NCBI GenBank assembly: GCA_023663225.1 | Contig: JAMPHU010000031.1 | Location: forward strand, 1 to 33,853 | DNA from: Candidatus Gastranaerophilales bacterium | Lineage (GTDB): Bacteria; Bacillota; Clostridia; Lachnospirales; Lachnospiraceae | Length of the DNA: 33,853 bases | Direction: 5' to 3' | Part shown: piece after piece, positions 8,557 to 15,015 of the stretch | Layout: every line of letters starts with the position of its first letter | Position numbering within the stretch: position 1 is the first letter of the stretch | Program-made: the position numbers and the translations under genes | Notes under the pieces: generated by a model | The model's database searches: none | Told to the model about the DNA's origin: nothing | Seen by the model: only the letters and a program-made list of their open reading frames with translations

Positions 8557-8835
8557 ATGGATTCATTTTCAGGAATACCCGGAGATCCATTACCATTGAT
8601 GGGAGTGCCTTTCGGCATCAGCGCGGCATTGGCCGAGAATGAGGCCGTAGGAAACGGTTTTGCGGGACTTTCGGAGACGGACAAGGAACATTTGATTTTG
8701 CGTTGTAAGGATGCGCGGTCCAAGGAGGAAGTTCAGAAGATTCTAAATTCTGTGGCCCCGGATGCGGGAGTCGCCATGCTGGCGGAAGAGGAATCGACGG
8801 TATATGGAGCTTTGGAAAATACGGGAGCATTTTAA
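8557..8835 (+). CDS. small protein of unknown function
   Basis: 92 residues from ATG 8557, with AAGGAG at 8542-8547. The N-terminal third is Gly/Pro-rich (DSFSGIPGDPLPLMGVPFG); the middle (LSETDKEHLILRCKDARSKEEVQKIL) looks like a helical segment. No signal peptide or membrane helix is visible. It follows the TPR gene by about 120 bp on the same strand and could share its transcript. I do not recognise a family. Confidence 0.55.
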   Translation: MDSFSGIPGDPLPLMGVPFGISAALAENEAVGNGFAGLSETDKEHLILRCKDARSKEEVQKILNSVAPDAGVAMLAEEESTVYGALENTGAF

Positions 8836-8879
8836 AAAACGAGCGGACGGCGGAGGGAAAGCGCAGAAATGCGGATGCG

Positions 8880-9617
8880 TCAGTACCATCCGCCGTCTAT
8901 CGTTATGATCTGTCCGGTCATATAGGAAGGACTGCTCACGATCTGTAGCGCAAGCTGCGCCACCTCTTCCCGACTACCCAGGCGATCCGCGGGGATTTCC
9001 GCCGTGAGAGCAGCAATGTCCTCGGGGGAGAGACAGGCGTTCATGGCGGTGTCGATCACACCGCAGGCGATGGCGTTCACCTGAATATTGCTGGGCGCCA
9101 GTTCTTTGGCAAGCGCCTTGGTAAAACTGTTCATGCCGCCTTTGGACGCAGAGTAGGCGACCTCCATGGAGGCGCCCACATTGCCCCACACAGAGGAAAT
9201 GTTGAGAATATGGCCGGCATGTTCTCGAAGCATCAACGGGATAGCGCATTTACAGGTGTAAAAACAGGAGTCCAGATTGACTGCCATGACCCGACGCCAG
9301 TCCGCTACATCCATCTCGGAGAGCAGTCCCATATAGCTGATTCCGGCATTGTTGATCAGCACATCCAGCCTCGAAACCTGAGAAAATACCTCTTGAACCT
9401 GACTATAATCACCCATATCGGCCTGGTATGCCTTACAGGAAATGCCGTATTGGGCCACCAGGTCTGCTGCCAGTTTTGTCAGATCGTCGAAAGATCTGTC
9501 ACAGGTGAGGATGAGACGGTATCCGGCTTGCGCGAAAGCGTCAGCTATAGCGGCGCCGATCCCTCTGGATGCGCCGGTGATCAAGGCTGTGGGTTCATTG
9601 AGTCGAGTTGTCTGCAT
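8880..9617 (-). CDS. SDR family oxidoreductase (FabG-like)
   Basis: 245-residue classical short-chain dehydrogenase, NAD(P)H-dependent, probably acting on a ketone or 3-oxoacyl substrate. Visible motifs: cofactor loop TGASRGIG 14-21, NNAG 89-92, catalytic Ser142 (ISS), Tyr155 and Lys159 (YSASK), and IDGGWY at the C-terminus as in FabG proteins. The start is supported by AAAGGA about 8 nt upstream. It stands alone on the minus strand rather than in a fatty-acid cluster, so fabG itself is not assigned. Its stop is 45 bp from that of the plus-strand small protein, and a 9-bp inverted repeat (8846-8854 with 8889-8897) spans the gap. Confidence 0.88.
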   Translation of the reverse strand: MQTTRLNEPTALITGASRGIGAAIADAFAQAGYRLILTCDRSFDDLTKLAADLVAQYGISCKAYQADMGDYSQVQEVFSQVSRLDVLINNAGISYMGLLSEMDVADWRRVMAVNLDSCFYTCKCAIPLMLREHAGHILNISSVWGNVGASMEVAYSASKGGMNSFTKALAKELAPSNIQVNAIACGVIDTAMNACLSPEDIAALTAEIPADRLGSREEVAQLALQIVSSPSYMTGQIITIDGGWY

Positions 9618-9659
9618 ACGGGGTTCCTTTCTTGCGGTTCAATTATCTAAATAAAAGGC

Positions 9660-9688
9660 TTGAAATTTTGCAGCGTTAATGTTATATT
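9660..9688 (+). promoter_or_regulatory. promoter of a small RNA
   Basis: TTGAAA (9660-9665), 17-nt spacer, TATATT (9683-9688). No start codon with a ribosome-binding site follows before the terminator at 9741-9785. Confidence 0.65.
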
Positions 9689-9694
9689 GTAGAT

Positions 9695-9785
9695 AGAAAA
9701 GGAAGCAACCGCCCACAAAGTGGTTAGCCGCCCTGGGTATAAGCCTACCTGTGTTGGCTAAGTGACAAGGTAGGCTTTTTTATTT
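9695..9785 (+). ncRNA. candidate ~90-nt small RNA with strong terminator
   Basis: From the promoter at 9660-9688 a transcript would start near 9695 and end at the terminator whose arms are AAGCCTACCT (9741-9750) and AGGTAGGCTT (9768-9777), followed by T-rich sequence. It contains CCCAC-AAA-GTGG and repeated CCGCC motifs. A minus-strand promoter at 9874-9902 would drive a converging transcript through the same DNA. This is the geometry of type I toxin-antitoxin loci such as txpA/ratA, but the minus-strand reading frames here (24-25 codons) are not hydrophobic, so the function is open. Confidence 0.55.
9741..9785 (+). terminator. rho-independent terminator of the small RNA
   Basis: Perfect 10-bp stem AAGCCTACCT / AGGTAGGCTT (9741-9750 and 9768-9777) continuing into six T's and a further T-rich tract. 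Confidence 0.85.
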
Positions 9786-9818
9786 AACATAAGGGCAGTT
9801 CGCGGAGCGTGCTGCCCG
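9744..9818 (-). CDS. possible 24-residue peptide on the transcript opposite the small RNA
   Basis: A minus-strand ATG at 9818 preceded by AGGAAT opens a 24-codon frame (MSENNGQHAPRTALMLNKKA...) that ends inside the small-RNA terminator stem. A second overlapping frame starts at a TTG after AGAAGG. Neither encodes the membrane helix expected of a TxpA/Fst-like toxin. I list it only because a good promoter (9874-9902) points at it. Confidence 0.25.
9786..9813. other. short stem-loop between the convergent promoters
   Basis: GGGCAG (9793-9798) pairs with CTGCCC (9812-9817 region) across a GC-rich loop. It sits in the leader of the minus-strand transcript, next to the possible 24-residue frame. 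Confidence 0.4.
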
Positions 9819-9873
9819 TTGTTTTCGCTCATTATTCCTATCAATATAGGTAAGCAATGCGACCTTCTTTAAA

Positions 9874-9902
9874 AGTATAACACAGATAACTTCACACGAC
9901 AA
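9874..9902 (-). promoter_or_regulatory. minus-strand promoter converging on the small RNA
   Basis: Read on the minus strand: TTGTCG (9902-9897), 17-nt spacer, TATACT (9879-9874). Transcription would start near 9867 and run against the small RNA at 9695-9785. Confidence 0.6.
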
Positions 9903-10062
9903 GAAAATTTAAAATTATTGTTATACCGTATTTTTTCTCTGTATATAACCAATACACTGTTCAACCGGTAGACAAAGAATAAAGGAAATCTAAAAAGTAT
10001 ATCCTCCTTGCAACTCGGATCATAACATTAGGTAAAGACCACTCGACATTGCCGGTTACTAA

Positions 10063-10200
10063 GCTCCGGTGGGGTAATTGTTCCCATGAGGAACCGTTGA
10101 AACACGTCGGCACTTAGCGAGGTGTTTTTCGAGCTTAGTGCCGCTACGTGTTTCATCGAGTGGAAACGTGTCCGAATGGGAACAATTACCCCACTGGAGC
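10063..10200. repeat. long imperfect palindrome (MITE-like or structured leader)
   Basis: The outer arms 10063-10087 and 10176-10200 match at 24 of 25 positions; inner arms 10098-10118 and 10133-10155 (around GGCACTTAGC / GCTTAGTGCC) also pair, closing on a 14-nt loop. CCACTCGA before the left arm also matches TCGAGTGG inside. There is no T-run directly after it. Minus-strand reading frames across it are by-products of the symmetry. It is most likely a non-autonomous element remnant. It lies 67 bp before the promoter of the BlaI-like gene. Confidence 0.75.
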
Positions 10201-10266
10201 GTAACATGCTGGTAAGCTGAAAAGGCTGAACCCTTTCCCAAAAAAATGAACCCCCCCAAAAACCGC

Positions 10267-10295
10267 TTGACAGTCTACTCTTTTTATGATATGGT
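10267..10295 (+). promoter_or_regulatory. promoter of the blaI/blaR1-like operon
   Basis: Consensus TTGACA (10267-10272), 17-nt spacer, TATGGT (10290-10295). The -10 overlaps the first operator. Confidence 0.8.
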
Positions 10296-10328
10296 TTATT
10301 TAAATAAACCGGTCTATTGAAATAAAAC
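10293..10328 (+). promoter_or_regulatory. tandem operators for the BlaI-like repressor
   Basis: GGTTTATTTAAATAAACC (10293-10310) is a perfect 18-bp palindrome overlapping the -10. Directly abutting it, GGTCTATTGAAATAAAAC (10311-10328) matches at 15 of 18 positions. Two adjacent sites over the start of transcription fit cooperative self-repression by the downstream repressor; the binding protein is inferred from position. Confidence 0.65.
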
Positions 10329-10354
10329 ACTTTAAAAAAAGGAGGTCTTTGTCA

Positions 10355-10738
10355 ATGGGAGAAGAATTGAAATTATACGACGCAGAATATCGTCTGATGG
10401 AGATTATATGGGAGCGGGAACCGCTCACCTCCACGGAGCTTTATAAATGCTGTCTGCCTGAGCTTGGCTGGAAAAAGTCCACTACCTACACTATGCTGCG
10501 CAAGCTCTGTGAGCGTGGGTTTTTACAAAACGAAGATTCCGTGGTGACCGCCCTCGTCAAAAGGCAGGAGGTTCAACGTTATGAGAGTCAGGCTGTGGTA
10601 GACAAATGGTTTGACCGTTCGCTTCCACAGTTTGTAGCTACTTTTCTTGGAGAGAAAAAATTGAGCGAGAGAGAGGCGGAGGAAATCAAACGCCTGATCG
10701 ATGCCAGCCGTGCGAGAGGAGGAGAGGCAGATGAGTGA
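10355..10738 (+). CDS. BlaI/MecI/CopY family transcriptional repressor
   Basis: 127 residues. Winged-helix DNA-binding domain at the N-terminus (YDAEYRLMEIIWEREPLTSTELY, GWKKSTTYTMLRKLCERGFL), then a dimerisation tail. In the family the repressor is cleaved by its membrane partner when a cell-wall signal arrives. ATG 10355 is preceded by AGGAGG (10340-10345); a TTG at 10349 is less likely. The 3' end overlaps the next gene by 8 nt. It probably represses its own operon through the tandem operators at 10293-10328. No beta-lactamase or PBP gene is nearby, so a resistance role cannot be inferred. Confidence 0.9.
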   Translation: MGEELKLYDAEYRLMEIIWEREPLTSTELYKCCLPELGWKKSTTYTMLRKLCERGFLQNEDSVVTALVKRQEVQRYESQAVVDKWFDRSLPQFVATFLGEKKLSEREAEEIKRLIDASRARGGEADE

Positions 10739-12467
10739 ATGGATGAACACACTTTTTAACTTGAGTCTTGCGGCTTCTTTTGTGGTCGTCACGGTGTTGC
10801 CCTTGCGGTGGCTCTTGCGCCGTGCGCCCAAGAAATATTCCTATTTGATGTGGAGCGTCGTGTTTTGGAGGGCGGTCTGTCCGATCTCTTTTTTCTCACC
10901 CATAAGCCTTTTTCGGTTGTTTCCGTTGATGGGTACGGATGGGAACCGGCTGGAGTTTTCTGTGGGAGCGACTTTGCAGGGCACGGGAAATGCTTGGAAT
11001 CTGGTGCGTGGAAGCTCTGACGCTGGGAACGTCGGGACAAATCTCACCGAAATAGCCATGCCGGAGAATACAGGAGCAGTATCTTGGTGGAACCGTGTAG
11101 AGCCTGGAGAAATCTGTTTTTATCTCTGGCTTATAGGAATCGTGGTTCTTTTGGTCTGTGCAGGCGTTTCCTGGCTGCGGCTTCGCAGGAAGGTGGCATG
11201 GGCCGTCCGTGTGGAGGAGGGAGTCTATGAGTCGGATCGCATCTCCACGGCATTTTTGCTCGGTATGTTTCGTCCTCGAATCTATCTTCCCACCGGTCTG
11301 GCGGGACGAGAGCGTGTCTTTGTGCAGGAACATGAGAGGGTGCATCTTGGCAGGCACGACCATCATATTAAGATGCTCGCATGGTTCATCGTGTTGGCGC
11401 ATTGGTTTAATCCGCTGATGTGGCTTGCCTTTTACTTGATGGTTCGTGACATGGAAATGTCTTGTGACGAGAAAGTATTAAAGAACCTGAGCGGGGAAAG
11501 CAAGGAGGAGTATGGAAGTTTCCTGCTTGCGCTGGCGGCTCCCGCTCATTTTCCGGTGGGGAATTTCCCTGCTTTTGGAGAGAGCAGCGTCAAACAGCGC
11601 ATCCGCAATATTTTACGTTATCGGAAAGAGAGCTGGAAGACAGCGGTGATCGTGCTGGCGCTTGTGGCCGTATGGTCTTTTACTTGCCTTGCCAATCCGG
11701 CGCAAACTCAAGATGCGGCCGGTATGGATGGATTGGATAATACTTCGGTTTTTCTATTTGGAACCGAAGAAGATCCCGCTTCGGAGCCTGAGGTGCAGTT
11801 TTTGATGAGATGGGCCAGGGCCGTGGCGGACAGGGACGCGGATGCCGTCTATGGGATGCTGTCTCCCGCGTTACAGGCGGATGCAGAGCAACTGGGTGTC
11901 TATGAGGTGGACGACGGAGAATGGGTCATGGGATGGTCCAGTCCCTTTGTGAGCGAGGATGTATCCCCCATTATTGTGATGAATGTGGAGGATGGCAAAA
12001 TCAGCGCCGAGATCACCTATCCGGCCATGACTTCCGACCCTCTCTGGTGGGTGTGGAAGGACTATATCACCTTGGAAAAACAGGGAGAGGAATGGCAGGT
12101 GGCACAGTGGGAGCAGAGAGACTTTTTTGAGATTTCCTCTTATCAGGATTTCAAAGAAGCATATGAAAACTGGTTCCCTGATTACTTGTCTGGCTCGGAA
12201 GAGTCGGAGGATGACAGCTTTGCGGCCTATCTGCAAAAAGGCCACGACGACGGCTTCAATCCCGAATATTATGATCGATTCCTCTCGCCTTTGGATGCGT
12301 TGGTGTTGACCATGCACCTGAGCGGCGGAGAGGGGATTATAGAAGATCGAAATTATGGCGAGGTCTATGTCAACTATCGCTGGCCGGACGGGGAAGTGCG
12401 GATCCGAATGGTGCAGCCTTTCAGGGAAGATCCGGATGGAATCTGGGCGCCGTGGGCGTGGGAGTAA
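10731..12467 (+). CDS. BlaR1/MecR1-like M56 membrane metalloprotease with an atypical C-terminal domain
   Basis: 578 residues. Hydrophobic helices near 8-28, 37-57, 126-148, 215-240 and 303-322. The zinc-protease motif HERVH is at 201-205, followed by the third-ligand region DMEMSCDEK, so the protease looks active. In BlaR1 the outer C-terminal domain is a penicillin-binding sensor with an SxxK motif. Here residues ~325-578 are acidic and resemble an NTF2-like domain (RWARAVADRDADAVYGMLSP) plus a further alpha/beta segment; no SxxK-type sensor is evident. The likely role is membrane signal sensing followed by cleavage of the co-encoded repressor, with an unknown ligand. The start overlaps the repressor gene and follows GAGGAGAGG. 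Confidence 0.85.
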   Translation: MSEWMNTLFNLSLAASFVVVTVLPLRWLLRRAPKKYSYLMWSVVFWRAVCPISFFSPISLFRLFPLMGTDGNRLEFSVGATLQGTGNAWNLVRGSSDAGNVGTNLTEIAMPENTGAVSWWNRVEPGEICFYLWLIGIVVLLVCAGVSWLRLRRKVAWAVRVEEGVYESDRISTAFLLGMFRPRIYLPTGLAGRERVFVQEHERVHLGRHDHHIKMLAWFIVLAHWFNPLMWLAFYLMVRDMEMSCDEKVLKNLSGESKEEYGSFLLALAAPAHFPVGNFPAFGESSVKQRIRNILRYRKESWKTAVIVLALVAVWSFTCLANPAQTQDAAGMDGLDNTSVFLFGTEEDPASEPEVQFLMRWARAVADRDADAVYGMLSPALQADAEQLGVYEVDDGEWVMGWSSPFVSEDVSPIIVMNVEDGKISAEITYPAMTSDPLWWVWKDYITLEKQGEEWQVAQWEQRDFFEISSYQDFKEAYENWFPDYLSGSEESEDDSFAAYLQKGHDDGFNPEYYDRFLSPLDALVLTMHLSGGEGIIEDRNYGEVYVNYRWPDGEVRIRMVQPFREDPDGIWAPWAWE

Positions 12468-12507
12468 TGCGCGGCGGATGGCGGATGCGAAGTTTTGGAA
12501 CGATAAG

Positions 12508-12544
12508 AAATATAGGGCGTAGCGAGTTGCTATGCCCTATATTT
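12508..12544 (+). terminator. stem-loop after the blaR1-like gene
   Basis: AAATATAGGGC (12508-12518) pairs with GCCCTATATTT (12534-12544), with an inner TAGC/GCTA. The ATATTT end makes it a weak to moderate terminator, usable in both directions. Confidence 0.6.
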
Positions 12545-12612
12545 ATGGCAGAAAATAGCGCGCGAAAATGATATAATCAAAAAGCAAATCGGGAGATTTC
12601 GGAGAGAAGCAT

Positions 12613-13143
12613 ATGATTAGAATAAGGCCATATAAGGTTACAGATGCAAATACTATATTATCGTGGTGTCAAGAGGAAAAAGTATTTTACCAGTGGACAG
12701 CGGGAGTGCTTGGTGATTATCCCATTACTCAAAATGAATTTGGCTTTGTTGAATCTCTCATGCCATTTACTGCATTAGATGAATCAGAAATAATAGGTTT
12801 TTTTACATTAAGAAACCCTAATGAATCATTGGATGAGTTACGCTTTGGCTTTGTTATTGTAAATCCAACTAAACGCGGGAAAGGTTTCGGAAAAGCGATG
12901 CTTCAATTAGGTTTAAAGTTTGTATTTGAAATATATGGTGCAAAGAGGGCATCGTTGGGCGTTTTTGAGAACAATCTTGCCGCTTATTACTGTTATAAAG
13001 CGGTTGGTTTTAACGATGTGATTCCTGATGTGCCTGAAACATATCAAATTTTGGGCGAAGAATGGGTATGTAAAGAATTAAAGTATACGAAAACTTTTGA
13101 TATAAAAGAGAACGCCGAAAAAACCGGACTCGATTTCACTTAA
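12613..13143 (+). CDS. GNAT family N-acetyltransferase
   Basis: 176 residues. Acetyl-CoA-dependent N-acetyltransferase of the RimJ/RimL-like type; substrate unknown. The acetyl-CoA loop is KRGKGFG (residues 87-93), and the segment LGVFENNLAAYYCYKAVGF is the usual C-terminal strand and helix. Start ATG 12613 has GGAGAG upstream, and TATAAT at 12572-12577 may be its -10, without a good -35. The final ~18 residues (after KELKY) look like read-through into unrelated sequence that is antisense to a minus-strand small frame at 13078-13212, which points to a recombination junction near 13,090. Composition is AT-rich. Confidence 0.85.
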   Translation: MIRIRPYKVTDANTILSWCQEEKVFYQWTAGVLGDYPITQNEFGFVESLMPFTALDESEIIGFFTLRNPNESLDELRFGFVIVNPTKRGKGFGKAMLQLGLKFVFEIYGAKRASLGVFENNLAAYYCYKAVGFNDVIPDVPETYQILGEEWVCKELKYTKTFDIKENAEKTGLDFT

Positions 13144-13212
13144 TGCGTCTATTATTATTTGACGTTCCAGTTTTTCGGCCAATTCTTTGATAAATTCACC
13201 CTGTGATGGCAT
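13078..13212 (-). CDS. small helical protein, probably C-terminally truncated
   Basis: 44 residues from a minus-strand ATG at 13212 with a full GGAGGTGA site 6 nt upstream. The start (PSQGEFIKELAEKLERQIIIDALSEIE) is strongly helical and charged; the last ~15 residues read into the antisense of the GNAT gene and look unrelated. It lies just downstream of the DUF4143 ATPase gene on the same strand. I do not recognise a family. Confidence 0.45.
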   Translation of the reverse strand: MPSQGEFIKELAEKLERQIIIDALSEIESGFFGVLFYIKSFRIL

Positions 13213-13247
13213 ACGGCTTCACCTCCCATTATGGTTTTATATTTCAA

Positions 13248-14444
13248 TTACAGTTTATCGCTCAACAGGAAATCTGCCAAATGCACGATCTTTACACCGT
13301 TGACATTTCCTCCCGCAAGCTCGTCAAGCGTTACCACATATTTCGGATAATGGTCTTTTATATCGAGCAGATTCCCGACCTCTCGATCAGAATCATCGGG
13401 CAGATTCCGGCATACTTGGACGTATATGCGCTCATCACGCTGTATTGCAACGAAATCAATTTCGCGCGTCTCAAGTTTGCCGATATATACCTCGTACCCT
13501 CGTCTGAGCAGTTCAAAATAAACGATATTTTCTAGCATCGATGAGATCGACTTCGGATTGAAACCCATGATACAATATTTTAGCGAAGCGTCTGCCAAAT
13601 AAAATTTCTCCTGTGTTTTCAGCACCGACTTCCCTTGCAGATCGTAACGTTGACAACGATAAATTACAAAAGCCTTCTCCAACCATTCAAGGTAGTTGTA
13701 AACCGACTCGACCGAAAGGGAGCGTCCCTCGCTTTTCAGAAATTTCACGATAGCGTTTGCGGAAAACTCCTTTCCGACATTTTCAACGACATATTTTACT
13801 ACGCGGTTAAACAAGGCGAAATTTGTGATATTGTGTCGTCTGGTAATATCGTTCGTAATCACGGAAGTGTAAATTCCTTCAACTATCTGATACGCTGAGC
13901 GGACGTCAAAATTACCGAGCGCAACGATCGGAAAACCGCCGGTTCGAATGTATTTGTTCAGCGTTTCTTTCGTTGCTCCGTCGTTTTTTTTGAAATCAAG
14001 ATACTCGGCGAACGATAGCGTGAACACGGGTATCAAGATATATCTGCCGCTCAGATATGTTGAGATCTCGCTCGACATCAGTTTAGAGTTAGACCCCGTA
14101 ATATAAATATCCGTATTAGCGTTTTCGAGCAGACTGTTGACGGCTTTTTCCCATCCATCGATCTCTTGTACTTCGTCAAGCAGAATATAATACCGATCAT
14201 CATCAGTCATCTTTTCTTTGATAGTCCGATACATACCCTTATCGGTCAATTCCTCATCTAAATCTTCTGAAGTGTAACGAAAGAAAATAATATGATCGCT
14301 CGAAATCCCACTGTTTTTTAGATCGTCACAGAGCATTTCCAAAATCGTTGACTTTCCGCAACGGCGAACGCCTGCCAAAATCTTGACAAGCGGAACATCT
14401 CTATATTTTTTCAGCGCTTGCATATAATGTGGTCTGATAATCAT
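13248..14444 (-). CDS. AAA+ ATPase with DUF4143 domain
   Basis: 398 residues. Walker A GVRRCGKST 25-33, Walker B ILLDEVQE around Asp90-Glu91, sensor-1 region ITGSNSKLMS, then a winged-helix region and a C-terminal DUF4143 domain whose EIDFVAI...IYVQVC segment resembles a PD-(D/E)XK nuclease fold. Proteins of this family are common, mobile and of unknown function. GGAGG lies 8 nt before the ATG, and a minus-strand promoter is seen at 14465-14494. It diverges from the RelB-like gene. Confidence 0.9.
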   Translation of the reverse strand: MIIRPHYMQALKKYRDVPLVKILAGVRRCGKSTILEMLCDDLKNSGISSDHIIFFRYTSEDLDEELTDKGMYRTIKEKMTDDDRYYILLDEVQEIDGWEKAVNSLLENANTDIYITGSNSKLMSSEISTYLSGRYILIPVFTLSFAEYLDFKKNDGATKETLNKYIRTGGFPIVALGNFDVRSAYQIVEGIYTSVITNDITRRHNITNFALFNRVVKYVVENVGKEFSANAIVKFLKSEGRSLSVESVYNYLEWLEKAFVIYRCQRYDLQGKSVLKTQEKFYLADASLKYCIMGFNPKSISSMLENIVYFELLRRGYEVYIGKLETREIDFVAIQRDERIYVQVCRNLPDDSDREVGNLLDIKDHYPKYVVTLDELAGGNVNGVKIVHLADFLLSDKL

Positions 14445-14464
14445 ATCGTCGCCTCCTATTATGT

Positions 14465-14494
14465 ATTATGACCAAAAAACTTTTGAAAAGTCAA
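14465..14494 (-). promoter_or_regulatory. promoter of the DUF4143 ATPase gene
   Basis: Minus strand: TTGACT (14494-14489), 18-nt spacer, CATAAT (14470-14465). Confidence 0.6.
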
Positions 14495-14541
14495 TAGTTT
14501 TTGCTGAAAATTCGAAAAGTAAGTTAACTATAGTAGTCACA

Positions 14542-14570
14542 TTGACAAGTAACGACAAACGCGTTACAAT
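14542..14570 (+). promoter_or_regulatory. promoter and operator of the relB-like gene
   Basis: TTGACA (14542-14547), 17-nt spacer, TACAAT (14565-14570). An inverted repeat GTAACG-N7-CGTTAC (14549-14567) fills the spacer, a good position for antitoxin self-repression. Confidence 0.75.
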
Positions 14571-14593
14571 TTGACTAAAGGAGATGATTTGAT

Positions 14594-14896
14594 ATGGAAA
14601 AAACAGCAACCTTAAATTTAAGAATAAATCCAATAGTAAAACAACGAGCTGAAGAGGTGCTTACACGATTAGGTATTCCGATGTCTACAGCAATAGATAT
14701 GTATCTCAATCAAATTTTATTAACAGGGGGAATTCCTTTTGCAGTAACATTGCCAAATGCTCCCTCTGTTCTCAATGCAGATTTAATGACAACAGAGGAA
14801 ATTCATAAGAAACTGCAAGAGGGGTATGATGATATACAGGCTGGCAGGGTGCAGGATGCGGTTTCTGCGTTTGCGAAATTCAGGGAGAGTCATTAG
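14594..14896 (+). CDS. RelB/DinJ family antitoxin
   Basis: 100 residues. The N-terminal ribbon-helix-helix region (TATLNLRINPIVKQRAEEVLTRLGIPMSTAIDMYL) and the following LTGGIPFAV are diagnostic of RelB/DinJ antitoxins, which bind their own operator and neutralise an mRNA-cleaving partner. AAGGAG lies about 8 nt before the ATG. The expected downstream toxin gene is missing; only a short fragment resembling a RelE/ParE segment follows (14903-14990). The antitoxin is therefore probably an orphan or acts in trans. Confidence 0.88.
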   Translation: MEKTATLNLRINPIVKQRAEEVLTRLGIPMSTAIDMYLNQILLTGGIPFAVTLPNAPSVLNADLMTTEEIHKKLQEGYDDIQAGRVQDAVSAFAKFRESH

Positions 14897-14902
14897 GCAT
14901 GA

Positions 14903-14990
14903 AGCAATCGGATTGCGAAAGCTATCGAGGAGCTAAACTTGTTTCCCCAAAAAGTAAGACTTATGGAATCTGAGCAGTATTTTGCAGAGG
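14903..14990 (+). pseudogene. remnant resembling part of a RelE/ParE toxin
   Basis: One frame reads NRIAKAIEELNLFPQKVRLM, similar to the helix-turn segment of RelE/ParE toxins (KAI.SLE.FP.R..L). It has no start of its own and runs without the C-terminal core. Its place just after a RelB antitoxin supports the reading, but the match is short. Confidence 0.4.
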
Positions 14991-15015
14991 AGAAGTATTG
15001 GGAAGAAGCGGCACA

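Noticed and set aside
10028-10330. 100-codon minus-strand open frame upstream of the BlaI-like gene
   Set aside because: It runs across the long palindrome and the operon promoter, so the sequence is explained by those structures.
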